Below are positions 1 through 11,051 of a stretch of 64,000 nt of DNA, piece after piece; within the stretch, counting starts at the first letter, position 1; each line of letters starts with the position of its first letter. The notes beneath the pieces are model-generated. The model saw only the letters and a program-made list of their open reading frames with translations, did no database searches and was not told the DNA's origin. The DNA lies in assembly GCA_015680685.1 (NCBI GenBank), contig MNCI01018064.1, positions 46,067 to 110,066 of the forward strand, read 5' to 3'. Position numbers and translations under genes: made by a program. The stretch is from Gnetum montanum (lineage: Eukaryota; Streptophyta; Gnetopsida; Gnetales; Gnetaceae).

Positions 1-633
1 TAAACACACTAGTGTGAATAGTAATAAAGATGAGCCTTTTGATCAAACCTTCTAACATTGGGAATAGATTAATGATTCATTTATGCATTTATTTTTTTTA
101 CTAATCATGTAATTAATTAAGCTAAATTAGATTTCAAGTGATTAGTTAATTAATTAAGCTAAATAGATTAAACACATAAGTACGACCACTTCGAGTTTAA
201 ACATGTATTCGCTTGGTAATCCCAATAGCGTTATTGCTTGGTTTGCCCAATAACATAGCACTCAATAACTCTAGTAGTGGATATGTGGGCTTAGGATGTG
301 TACAGAAAGTGGGACAGGATGCTCATGTTAGGACTAGTTAGAGATTAGTTAATTAGTTAAATCAAATTAGTTATTGAATTATTTCATTTCTCTATTTTAA
401 GTACTAGGAACCTAAAAAAAATTAATAAAAATCATATGCCTCAATTACACTTAACCATACCATGTGCATTGTAAGTGTAATTAAGAAGACAACGAATGAC
501 TATTAAAGCTAAGTTCACTTCTTAGAAAACTAGTGTACCAAAAGACATAGAGTCCGCAGAATTTGATTAGATCGCATGTGAATGTTTCATGATTCGTATG
601 GTTGGACATAGGGGGTACCTTGACTGATCATCA
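1..633 (+). repeat. Athila-1 5' LTR, left end cut by window
   Basis: This is the R/U5-side part of a long terminal repeat; its U3 start lies outside the window. It aligns by eye with the complete LTRs at 49835-50766 and 61016-61955: the shared words include a segment around 205-300 (cttggtaatcc, gtggatatgtggg) and the end ctgatcatca at 624-633. A tRNA primer site follows at once, which fixes the LTR end at 633. Orientation is plus because gag and pol follow downstream. Confidence 0.85.
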
Positions 634-654
634 TTAGTGCCATTGTTGTGGACT
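634..654 (+). other. Primer binding site of Athila-1
   Basis: It starts directly after the LTR end. It reads ttagtgccattgttgtgga, a decayed form of the tRNA-Asp-type site that is better preserved in Athila-4 (minus strand, 40668-40686, containing gccgttgccaggga). Differences are mostly transitions. Confidence 0.7.
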
Positions 655-787
655 CTTTTTGTTCGAAACATGTGCTATCTAGGTTTAGTGAACATCATTA
701 ACATCATTGGACGAAGCCTAAGGTCAAAATCATTCTCACAAGTAATACAATCACTAAAGCACACTGATATTTTATTTGTATTGCAAA

Positions 788-3240
788 ATCTCTTCTTCTT
801 ACAGGTGTGATGATACTAAACCGATAGTCCCTTAAGAATGCAAGGTGGTAGATTCTCATCTAGATGAGTATGTGCTTGACTTCACCTTCATCCTGCCTTA
901 GGATGAATAACTATGATGGCATGATATGGAAGGTAACATTGTAATGCCTCTTGATTAATTTGTGCCCATGATGCTACTTCAAACTCTTAAGAAGTTGGGT
1001 ATCCAAGATCTTTAAGAGAAGTATGTTGTGCATGATTATGACTACCAAAACTACTATCCCACTAAAACACAATACTGAAGAGATCGACATCAAGAGAAGC
1101 ACCATGAGTTTGTGAAGGGAAAATGGTTCACCAATCCTTTGTTCCTACTTAACCAAGACAATAACGAGAACCCTTCCTATGGGGGCTCTCAACATGAAAA
1201 TTCTCCATCCCTTATTACTGGTGATGGGGGTGTGGCCCTGAATCTGCAATCCACTATCAATAATCCAATTTTAGGTAAAGATGGTAGTCAAGAAAGGAGC
1301 TCAAATAAGCATCAAGATGATAAGAAAACTAACAAATGTGGCCATCACAACCAAAGGGAACTTGGTAGATACCATGTTGGTGGTAGTCCTCCTTCTTCTT
1401 TATCCTCTTCATCTGCATCTTTGTCTTCCTCTTCTAGTTCTGACTAATGCCATAGAAGGAATAACTATGATGAAGGTGAATAGCGGGACAATAATTATGA
1501 TCACCAAGCCCATAATGATTGAAGGGTGAAAAGAGAACATCATAAAAAAAAATGAAGTAATGATGATGATGAGCCTTTTCTGGAAACTTGAAGCATCCTA
1601 AATATTACATAGCCTATAAAAATTCCAAGTAGGTATGTGAAAGATAGTTGGATTAGATGACTTGATATGAACAATATTTCTAGATCTAAAGGGGGATATA
1701 ATTCTGATCCACAAACACATCTTCAAGCTTTTCATGATGCATGTGCCTTACAAAATATTAAAAAAAATTGGTAGAAACTAAATCTATTTCCCAAGACACT
1801 CATCAAAGAAGCATAATGCTGGTACCAATCCTTGGAACCAAAATCTATCCACTGATGGAGTACAATGCTTGAGCTATTTAACGATAAGTATCAGACATAC
1901 TCTAGAGTGTCTAATCTGAAAAGGCATATCCAAGGATGGAAGCAAGGAAACTATGAACCCTTGGATGCCACTATGGATAGATACTATTCTCTCATACATC
2001 GATGCCTTGGCCATTGTTATTCTTAATAGGAACAACTTCACCATATCATATATGGACTTAGATAAAAAACGAGGAGAACTCTTGGGGTTTATGCCCAAGG
2101 GAGACTATAAGAACTCAGAGCCCATCAGATTCAAAGTCTAATTGAGTAGGTAATAAAAGAAGAAGGAGAGTTATAAAAACATGAAAGTGAAAAGGAATAT
2201 AATAGGGATCCTTCCATCAAAAAGAGGGAGCTTTACTTTTGTAATAGTGAGAAGGAATCACCACTTGATGAGGTGGTAAATTGAAAGGCCTTATCGATCT
2301 AAAAATCTATGTATTAAATTTTGGCTAAGGTGGATAAAATGTGGATTTTGTTGGATGAAAATTTCCAAATTGGTCTAAAAATTACAAAAGAATCACAAAA
2401 GCAAAGTAGTGATCGTAATCTTAGGAGGTGAAAAGAAGTTGAACGTGCTTACCAAAGGGATAAGGGAAAGATTGCTATAGTAGATGAAGTTGTAGAAATT
2501 GAATTAGATGATGACAGTGGGTGTGAAATTTGCTAATATGAACATCTTAAGGGATGTTTCCCCATTAGGTCACACTTACAAGAATCTGATGTGTATGCTC
2601 TAAATCCACGACTAGTAAGAAGGCAAGCACTCAGAAGGTTGTCTTACCCTTAAGGTAATCCCAAGTAGTTTCATTAGCCACAACAATATTATTTAAGTGG
2701 AACTCCACTACAACCATACAAGAAATATCAACAGTGACATCAACCACAGTCATGGGGGATTCTACCACTAAGGTAGTAGTACCCTTATAGGCAACTAGAT
2801 CCATATGGGTATTACGTTCAGTGACCCTTATCTCCACATGACTCTTCTAGTCATGTTTCTTCTTTCTAACATTACTACCATCATCCCGAATACTAAAAAA
2901 CTAATTCTCCACATCCCAGAAGGGATGCCATGTTTTATCCTTATCCTTCTCATATTTCTACACCTGTTCCTCAACCCTCAACCCAACTACCACTTGCTCC
3001 ATCTATGCAAGATGAACTTCCAGCCTAGCCGTAGTAACGTAATGCTATTAAGGTTGTCAATCTATAATTGGTTCATCAAATGAGGGGTTTAGAACCTTGT
3101 GCTCGTAAATGATCATTCTTTTGACCCAATAACCCTACTAAGCCCTCATATACTTAGGTGACTAATCACCTTGCCCCTACTTCATCCTCTGCAAACCATT
3201 CCATCAGGTGCCCTTTAGACCAATTGCCATAAAAAATCCA
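788..3240 (+). pseudogene. gag: Athila-1 gag, broken
   Basis: This was the capsid/nucleocapsid polyprotein of the retrotransposon. The start is inferred from sister copies, which begin Met-(Ser/Asn)-Ser-Ser (ATG at 50916); here that codon is atc at 788-790. The longest open piece (1112-1447) holds a hydrophilic, Ser-rich tract. The capsid-like core follows at about 1780-2170 and matches the better kept core of Athila-4 at 39103-39387. A zinc-knuckle-like motif C-X2-C-X3-H-X3-C lies at 2522-2557, with a stop (taa) in place of Gln. The C-terminal part to about 3240 is rich in Pro, Gln and Tyr. Stops and frameshifts break the frame throughout. Assignment to the Athila type rests on the linked protease and RT. 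Confidence 0.8.
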
Positions 3241-5470
3241 TACTATTATGTTCATCCATGCTATCTCTAATTGGATTCAAGCTAGCAACCTTCCCAAAAA
3301 ATAAGCTGATCCTGGGACTCCTCTTATCTATCTGTAGATTGCTAAAAATGAATCATGTAAGGCTTTTCTTAATTCAAGTTCTAGTGTGAACTTAATTTCT
3401 CATGAGATGTATAATTCCTAGAACTTGTTACCTCTTAAGAAGAGCAATATCATATTAGAATTGGCAAACCAATCCATCACTATTCCATTGGGACTAGTTG
3501 AAGACATTATGACCACTATCTATGGGTGGTCTTATCCTATCGATTTCCTAGTAATCAAGGTTGAAAACTGCAAGGGGGACTTTCTAATCATTATGGGAAG
3601 GGCATGGTTAAGCATTGTTGATGTAAGAATAAACATAAGAGATCTTTCCCTAGAGATATCTAAAAAAATGCATTTGGAAAAATTGAGAAGAGACAAGTTC
3701 CATGCATTGCGTACAATGATACAAGTTCCGTGAAACAAGCATTTATTTCCACATGCAAGTAGTGTGAACATGAGGTAGATATTCAAAGGTGTTTGTACAT
3801 AGTATCCATAAAACAAGAGGGCACCTAGTGGTTGACGACTAATTTTCATAGTAGCATAGTATGCATGGAACCTACTAAGAGATTGACATGCACTTATGTC
3901 ACAGGGATGGATGAACTAGAGCAAGTTCATCACCAACTCTTTGATGATGAAAATGTTGATACTAATTGGGAAGAGCTAGAGATCCTTGAAAATTTTAAAC
4001 AAGATTCCCTAGAGTTGAAAACTCTACTTATTAACCTAGAATATGCATTCTTAAGAAATGGTAATCTAGTCATACTCAATGCCAAACTTGCTCTTGAGCA
4101 GAAAGTAAAACTATTGAAAGTTGTCAAAAAATGGTCAACAACCTTTGCTTGGTCATATCCAGAACTCACTAGAATTGATCCACAGATATGCTAGCACTGC
4201 ATTTACACTAATCTATCCATGAAGCCAAGGAGGCAACCACAACGATGGTTGAATCCAAAATTAAAGCAAATTGTTAAAGAGGAGATTGAGCAACTCCTTA
4301 AGGTAAAGTACATCTACCTCATTGTGGATAGTGAGTGGATTAACCCACTTGTGATAGTGCCAAAGAGAGGTGGCAAATGACAGGTTTGTATCAACTTTAA
4401 GCTGTTAAACATGGCAACATTCAAAAATCATTTTTTGCTGCCATTCGTTGATTAGGTGTTGGACACCATATTTGAGCATTGCTATTATAGTTTTTTGGAT
4501 GGTTATAGTGGCTAAAACCAACTCTAAATTACAATAAAAGATTGGGCCAAAAAAAGATTTACCAGTCCTTAGGGGACATTTGCATATTGCAAGATGCCTT
4601 TTGGTCTATGTAATGCTCCTGCCACTTTCCAATGTTTGGTCTTAAGTATATTTCAACAACAAATAGGTGGCAAAGTAGAAGTCTTCATGGATGACTTCTC
4701 TAGTTATGGTGCTACATTCAAGTAAGCCTTGGATTGCCTTGTGTAAGTACTAAAAAGATGTGTGGAAAAAAAATCTATGGCTCAATTGGAAAAAAAGCCA
4801 TCTCATGATCTAAGAGAACATTGTGTTGGGGCATTGAATTTCATAGGAAGGGATTGAGATAGACCTCGAAAAGATAAGGGTCACCCAAGGAATCACCCAT
4901 CAACTAGAAACTGTTAAAAATGTTTAGTCATTTCTTGGACACATTGGTTACTACTGATGATTCATAGAGAATTTCTCTAAGATCAGGAATATTTTTTTAA
5001 GCTCACAATGAAAGATGCTCCCTTCATTTGGACCAAGGAATGTGAAAATTCATTCCAGATCCTCAAATAGAAGCTCATAGAGACTCCAATTCTACAAGCA
5101 CCTGAATGGTCCAGACCATTCCATATCATGATGGATGCATTTAACTATGCCTTGGGAGCTCTGCTTATGTAGTTGGACGATAAGAAATGTCCATACTACA
5201 TTCACTATGCAAATCAAAGCATTGTGGATGCACAAATGAATTACACCATGATGGAAAATGAACTGATGGTGGAGTTGTATGCTTTGGAAAAGTGCAAGCA
5301 CTATGTGCTTGGATATAATGTGTTTGTACACACTGATCATAGTGCCATTCACTTCCTCATGAATAAGCCAACGATGAGCCCTCAAATTATATGGTGGTTG
5401 GTGATCTTGCAGGAATTTGATCTTACAATGGTAGATCGAAAGAAAACTAAGAATGTTGTTGCTGATCAAT
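3241..5470 (+). pseudogene. pol: Athila-1 pol, first part: protease, RT, RNase H
   Basis: Protease: the active-site region at about 3370-3410 reads FLNSSSSVNLI, where Asn replaces the catalytic Asp, followed by GLVEDI and the MGRAWLS segment (3500-3610). RT runs from about 4200 to 4900, with the FLDGYSG-like block near 4493 and a catalytic FMDD box near 4686 (VFMDDFSSYG) still intact. RNase H follows at 5100-5470, with HTDHSAIHFLM near 5330 and NVVADQL ending at 5472. Several stops stand where the sister copies have Gln or Trp. The RT and RNase H blocks are of the Athila kind of Ty3/gypsy. The frame stops at 5470 because Tat-1 is inserted there; it resumes at 14334. Confidence 0.88.
5466..5470. 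repeat. Left target-site duplication of Tat-1 (tcaat)
   Basis: The five bases tcaat precede the TG of the Tat-1 5' LTR and recur at 14329-14333 directly after the CA of its 3' LTR. Joining the flanks restores the Athila-1 RNase H/integrase frame. Confidence 0.95.
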
Positions 5471-5707
5471 TGAAACACCACAAAATTTTAGGTCTCAGCT
5501 TCACGACTGCAAATATGGCTAACTGTCAAAATAATGGCACTTTGCCCAGATTTTTCTAAGTGTTGAGTGTAGTCAGCTCCAACTACCAGATTTGCAAAAT
5601 TTTTCTAAGTGTTAGAATGCTGGCACTTTCCGCAGATTCACATGTTACGCTATTACGCTGTGTAGCATAGCATAGCGTAGCACCCTATCATGCTGCGTAG
5701 CATAGCA

Positions 5708-6055
5708 CCATGTCTACTATAGCGTAGCAACCCTATCTACTATAAGATAGCACCCATATCTACTGTAGTATAGCAACCATGTCTAGTGCAGCGTAGCACC
5801 CATGTCTACTGCAGTGTAGCAACCATGTCTACTGCAACATAGCATCATGTCTACTGTAGTGTAGCAACCCTATCTACTGCAGCGTAGCACCATGTCTACT
5901 GTAGTGTAGCAACCCTGTCTACTGAAGCATAGCACCATGTCTACTGCAGTGTAGAAACCTTGTCTACTACAGTGTAGCACCCATCTCTATTGTAGTGTAG
6001 CAACCATGTCTACTGTAGTGTAGCAACCATGTCTACTGTAGCGTAGCACCCTGTC
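5708..6055 (+). repeat. 23-bp tandem array in Tat-1 5' LTR
   Basis: About 15 imperfect copies of a unit near gtctactgtagcgtagcaac plus cat, with a period of 22-23 bp. The upstream bases 5640-5707 hold related words in both orientations (tgttacgc, tagcgtagc), giving short inverted repeats. The array ends about 110 bp before the TATA box, an enhancer-like position in U3. The 3' LTR has the matching array at 13160-13470. Confidence 0.9.
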
Positions 6056-6165
6056 CAATGTTGCAGCCAGCGTCCCATGTCTTGCACGTAACATGGAATG
6101 AACATGGTTTCACCCACCACACTGCCACGTGGCACCTAATCCACATTTTGGACTAAACCTAGCCT

Positions 6166-6171
6166 TATAAG
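6166..6171 (+). promoter_or_regulatory. TATA box of Tat-1 5' LTR
   Basis: The sequence agccttataagtacccgtgc is preserved in the 3' LTR at 13577-13582 (cctataagtacc), downstream of the tandem array. It is the likely core promoter, with R starting some tens of bases downstream. Confidence 0.6.
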
Positions 6172-6908
6172 TACCCGTGCACCTTAGTGTTTTAGGAGGG
6201 GGCAAAGAGAAAGAAGAGGAAGGTTGGGATTCATTTTCTCACCACTAAGGCAATTGGCACTTCCATTTGGCATTTGGCACTTTGGCATCTTAGCACTTAG
6301 CTCCATGCGTGAATGAGACCCAGAGCATACTACATTGGTAGGGAGGCACAACTACATCGCACGACATACTGCATCCCCATTGTAGCCTTGTAGAACATCA
6401 CATGGTACACTATGGTTATTAATCCGACAGGCATAGTCCAACACAATGAGCACCAAACTTCACAGCCTAACACCATCAAGGTTGTGACTATGCTCCCATT
6501 GTGCCTATTGTACATTGTGTATACCTTTGTGAATTAGCTATGCTCCCTCTTTTGGGGCGGTGCACTGCTGTTCTCAAATTCTGTTGCATTTCTCTTTGGC
6601 ATTTAGCATAACACTTGTATTTTTCCTACTTTTTCATACATATTTGCACATTCATGACATAGTTCTCAGGCCAAGACACCCTGCTACGCTCTAGCTTTCC
6701 CAAACCCTATGCCCGCACATAATGTAGTGTAAACCCTTTTCACACACACATTTTAACACCATGTAAGTCCATGTTTGATCGACAAGATCGTTCAGGGCAC
6801 CCCATTTCTGTTTTGTCCAGCACAACCTTGTTACGGATTTGGGGTTAGGCTATATGCTTGGTGACCTCTTGGTGTTCCAGCCATCAACGTTTTTGAATGT
6901 CATAGTTT

Positions 6909-6926
6909 TTAGCGCTAGAAGGAGGG
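6909..6926 (+). other. Primer binding site of Tat-1
   Basis: The sequence tagcgctagaaggaggg follows four bases after the 5' LTR end, the usual place for a tRNA primer site. It differs from the tRNA-Asp-like site of the Athila copies. I do not assign the tRNA. Confidence 0.6.
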
Positions 6927-7189
6927 CCTGAACCTCCGTGTGTCTTCTGTGTATCATGAGGAATCCTACATGCTGTTTGTACCCCATCACTAGTAGCCTG
7001 CTAGTGCAAACGTGACATCCCTGTGGTTTTCTACACACTGGGTGGTGCAGATTGGTCACCACAACGATTCCTCTGGAACCCTATAGGAAAAAAGCCTTGA
7101 ACTCTATACTGTCATATGCTGCCTGTCTATTGCATTATAGTACCTATGTCATGTGTAGCGTAGTGACCCAGTTAGTGTAGCAGTTCCTA

Positions 7190-7325
7190 AACTGTCTACT
7201 ATGTTACGCTGCCTCTATCTACTACATTACGCTGTCCACTGTGTTACGCTATCTACTGCGTTATGCTTTCCACTGTGTTACATTGTTTACTATGTTATGC
7301 TGTCTACAGTGATACCCTGTCCCCT
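7190..7325 (+). repeat. Short tandem array in Tat-1 leader
   Basis: About seven imperfect 16-20 bp units with the core ctactgtgttacgctgtc. The core gttacgc is the reverse complement of the gcgtaac-like words of the LTR array, so this leader array looks like an inverted relative of it. The surrounding leader (6930-7690) has no supported coding sequence. Confidence 0.75.
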
Positions 7326-7689
7326 CACAGTTTTTAGCTATAGCGTACCAAGCTCTAGCGTAGTGAGTGTAGCACTAGAGTTGGCCATTTTCAGCAGTTT
7401 TCATACTTAAGCATTTTTTCTATATTTTTACACTTAACCATTTTCATACATTTTTCTGCTACTGATAGACTTACTCATTTTTCTGTAGTTTTCAGAGTTA
7501 GCCATTTTTTGCAAACTACAACTCTCACAACTCGATCTATGAATATGAATCTAGATCAACCTTCCACATTGGTGTCTAACACATTTAAAAGCATGTCATA
7601 CTAATCCACAAAGAATATAATTTTTTTGTGCCAAAATCCAAGCAGGATTACCAGTGGATTACCTTGATTTGGAGGCAAAATAGGACTAT

Positions 7690-9410
7690 GAACGAGTCCA
7701 CCAGAATGGATGGGAGTACAACCCCTCCTTATTTTACGTAATCCCACTCACGGAGTCCTACCATTAGTTGTTGTCCCAATTCATTCGTGCAAACAAGCAT
7801 GATGCAAGGGCAACCTACGAGGAAGCCTCATAGAAGAAAAAAATGAGCTTGAGGCCCACTTTGAGCATGAGAGCCCCCTCCACATCGTCTTCCAATGACC
7901 ACTCCCTAGTACAACCCCTCCTCGATTTGGTCCACCCATCCTCTCTGAGATGGTGACCATGGCAGTTCAGCCTTCTGTAAGCAACTAATGCATTTTCCCA
8001 ACACTATGCTCATGCAGGGACCACCTCCTAGCCCTAGACATCTCAAGTATCCTATGTTCCACCTGTCTCGTTGGCATCAGTAGTGTCCATCTAACCCACT
8101 CATGTGTGGCCTACTTCGATCAATACACGCATCGCTTAGCCAACACATCAACAACCGTTCACTATGATGTTAAATTGGCAATGCCTGTTCACTATGATGT
8201 TAAACTGGCAACAACCATCCGCTACGACGTTAAACTAGCAAATTCCACAGCCAACAATTCTACCCTATTTTATGCAATCGACACAAGGCTAGCTAATGCA
8301 ACTAGTTGGCACATCCTCAAGCTTGGATCAGGCATTCCAGCTAATTCAAAGCTTGATGGAGAAGATCAACCGACTTAAGGCTACCTCCTCCAACACCGTC
8401 AAAGTGATGGACTTCTATGGAGATGACACCATAAGTCCTACAGTATCACCTCTAACTCTCCTGACTAGGGTCTAGCTGCCATAATTCACCAAGTATAATG
8501 GTGAATGGGACCCCAATGCACACTTGGTCACATTTTGATCTGAGTTCCTACTTCAAGCCTGGCCACATGCCATCATGCACGTGTTCCCCATGTCACTCAT
8601 GGACAAGGCATTAGACTGGTATCACGTGCTACCCAAGGCCTCAATCTCCTCTTTGGAGGATCTCATAAGCAAGTTTGTGACATGCTTCAGGTACAACCTA
8701 AAGCCTAAAGCCACCCTTGACCATCTGATGCAAGTTAAGTTAAGTAGGGGCCTCTAGAGCCCATGCCAAAATTCCTCCAATGTTGGAATGCTCCATTGAG
8801 TGAAATGCATGAACCCCTAGTAGAGGCACATCTATTGGCCATCTTCAAAGGTGTAGTAAATGACTTCATTAAGTCCAAACTATATTATCTAGCCCCAAAG
8901 TCTCTTAGCCAAGCCTTTGCCCAAGCAAAAAGCATAGAGGAAGTAGCACAAGTTACCAATGACCCAGCTTATGTGGCCTACAGAAACCAACATGCTAAGC
9001 ACAAATGTAACCAACTAAGGCCCAATAGCTAAGCAGCCCAAGGCCCTAGCTGACAAAATCACCAACTCTAGCGCCAACTCACCTATGTCAGTAGGGGCCA
9101 TCCTAAGGCCCAACTTTCAATGCAAGGACCACTCAAAGTATACACCACTACCAATGGAACCCTCTAAACTACTAGAGAAACTCTTGAAAACTGAGAAAAT
9201 CCAACACAAATATGTATCGGTGATTACCCACCAAAAACATGATAGGTATTGCAAACTACCAAGCAACCTTACATTAGTGTACCAAATGAGTCCTCGCTCC
9301 CAAAACACTTTAAATTGGACCAATATTGTCATTACCATTAATTGGCTAGTCATAGTATAGACAACTATCGTGCTTTGCAGGAGAACCTGCAAAGAATGAT
9401 GGAATGAGGC
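7690..9410 (+). pseudogene. gag: Tat-1 gag, broken
   Basis: Gag polyprotein of the Tat-like element. The recognisable core spans about 8470-9030: a YNGEWDPNAHL block near 8500, then FPMSLMDKALDWYHVLP near 8585 and FVTCFRYN near 8680. In Tat/Retand Gag this is the 'Asp-Pro-x-x-His-Leu ... aromatic-Pro-Leu-Ser-Leu ... Ala-x-x-Trp-aromatic' pattern. A frameshift and stop near 8757 separates it from 8763-9032. The N-terminal part (from roughly 7690) is poorly defined and contains three 10-residue repeats at 8161-8240. The start codon is not identifiable. Confidence 0.78.
8161..8240 (+). repeat. Three 30-bp repeats coding for a 10-residue repeat
   Basis: Three units start at 8161, 8191 and 8221 with an exact 30-bp period. 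The core is actatgatgttaaactggca, read as YDVKLA in the gag frame. Related units form a second, noncoding array at 11395-11690 and occur singly near 9648 and 11192. Confidence 0.88.
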
Positions 9411-9413
9411 TAA

Positions 9414-10097
9414 TTGGTGATTGACACGGCAAGTCAATCCAACATAGACGATGCCTCCTATGTCATAAACTCCATTAGCATAGGTGGTAAGCCCAAACCT
9501 ATGCAACAAGATTTTGTGATTTGTGTGCCTGCTAACAAGGTAAAGGTCCCTGCAGCCTTTTCAAGTAAGAAGCCTCCCTTTGTTATCAAAGTGCCACCTT
9601 GGGCACCCACAACACCCTTTGTGGTCAAGGTTCCATAGCAACCATATGCTAAGACATTAAACTGGCATGACGCAACAACAACAATTGCTAAGCAACCCTT
9701 TGCCATCAAGGTGCCACAACGATTTGGTCATACAAAAACTCCTAAACTACCATTTTTCATAAGGATGCCACAATGTGATGGCCCCTCACCTACCCGAAGC
9801 CCAACAATGGGCAACATCTTGGTCCCTCCTCCTTCAAGGGTTGACCCCATTAGCAATGCAGGTAGGCCTACCAAATGGCAATGCAAAAGGATGAATGAGT
9901 GCCTCATGACCCCCATTGTTGAAGTAAAGGCTATGTCCAACAAGAAACAACCAATCATTGGGGCCCCTACCCCCAAGCAGGCCAAGCAAACTAAGCCTAG
10001 GTCCCCTCCCCGAGAGATCTGTCTCTCAAGCCACATGGAGAAAATCAAGGCTAACACAACAACCAATGACAAGGACTTCGTAGCTACGCTAACCTAG
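9414..10097 (+). pseudogene. Tat-1 Gag-protease linker with Pro-rich repeats
   Basis: Continuation of the Tat-1 polyprotein in one mostly open frame (9414-9638, then 9711-10097, with a stop at about 9639). Four spaced repeats of the form Pro-Phe-(Val/Ala/Phe)-(Ile/Val)-(Lys/Arg)-(Val/Met)-Pro lie between 9571 and 9770: PFVIKVP, PFVVKVP, PFAIKVP, PFFIRMP. The rest is basic and Pro-rich. No zinc knuckle is visible. A spacer or disordered function is inferred; no known domain is recognised. Confidence 0.6.
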
Positions 10098-10269
10098 GTA
10101 AAACAAATGCTTAGGCAAAAGAACACAACGTTGAGCTTGGACGACCTGGTAATGACCTCATCTACTCACTGCCAAGCATTGGACCGAATCTTGGTATCCA
10201 TTCATGTTACGAAGGACATCCCTGTAGATAAGGCATCGATCCGTGCAATGATGTTGCCCCCTACACCAC

Positions 10270-11051
10270 AATAATTGGGTTTAACATCTCTATCCTTTCA
10301 TGATGATGTAATCAAAGTTAACCTCGAACGAGGGAAGTTCTCTACAACTCCACTATCCATTAGCATTTGTGTTGGGCAATGCACCATCTACAGAGTGCAT
10401 GTCGATGATGGTGCAACAACAAACATAGTCCTGTACTTCTTCATCGATAAGCTAGGCCTGGTGGATGAAATCAGGCCAACCAAAACCATGTGTCTAAAAT
10501 CCTTCAACGGATCATGTGTCACAGTTAGGGGTACAATCAACTTAGCCTTCATGGAAGGAGAGTAATTCCCCACTAGTGTAGATTTTACTATCATAGAGAA
10601 GATGCTTGGTTTCAACATGATTCTAGGTAGGCCTTGGCTAGCCCAACTAAGGGCTATTTCCTCTCCCATCCACCAAGAAATTCACCTTCCATACGAAGGT
10701 GGTCAAGTTATCATCCATGGTGATAATGCCTCCTCTTTGACTATCCATGGCATAGACATGGCGCAAGTTTCAAAAGAAGAGTTTCTTGGTGGTACACCTA
10801 CAACAACCAATGTAGTGCCTAAGGCTAACACACCCAAACGAGTGGTTGAAGCCAATAGCCTCCCAAAGGATCCTAAGGCTTGCATGCTCCCTAATCCATG
10901 CTTAGTTAGGAAGAAACTACATGACCAAGACTTTCCCTTGGCCAAAAATGTGCTAGGTGCTTGCCTACCCTTTACCTTTGCTTGCCATGCATTTTTTAAT
11001 TTCATTTACATCGTACTAGTCTACACATTTACATTCTACCTACTCACTTAG
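10270..11051 (+). pseudogene. Tat-1 aspartic protease and following segment
   Basis: Retropepsin-like region of the Tat-1 polyprotein. A beta-strand segment (STTPLSISICVGQCTIYRVH) leads to the active-site block HVDDGATTNIV near 10400, where Asp-Gly-Ala is the retropepsin triad. A stop near 10563 follows. The next open piece (10602-11051) begins with the LGFNMILGRPWLAQLRAI block, which in Tat elements sits between protease and RT, and then HLPYEGGQVIIHGD. The frame ends in low-complexity sequence at about 11050 where RT would begin, and no RT follows. Confidence 0.82.

Larger units (their letters stand above)
5471..6904 (+). repeat. Tat-1 5' LTR
   Basis: It begins tgaaacaccacaaaatt, as does the 3' LTR at 12869. 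It ends gaatgtcata; the 3' copy ends ggacgtcaca, so the terminal CA has decayed here. Length is 1434 bp. It contains a 23-bp tandem array (5708-6055), a TATA box (6166) and a long U5 region. Confidence 0.92.

Noticed and set aside
1-5470. Endogenous pararetrovirus
   Set aside because: LTRs, tRNA-Asp-type PBS, PPT and an integrase are present, with Athila-type RT; no movement-protein motif is visible.
5708-6055. CRISPR-like regular repeat array
   Set aside because: Units are contiguous and diverged, with no unique spacers, and lie in a retrotransposon LTR of a plant; the same array recurs in the 3' LTR.
7201-7410. Open frame over the Tat-1 leader array
   Set aside because: A by-product of the short tandem units; not kept in any relative and upstream of gag.
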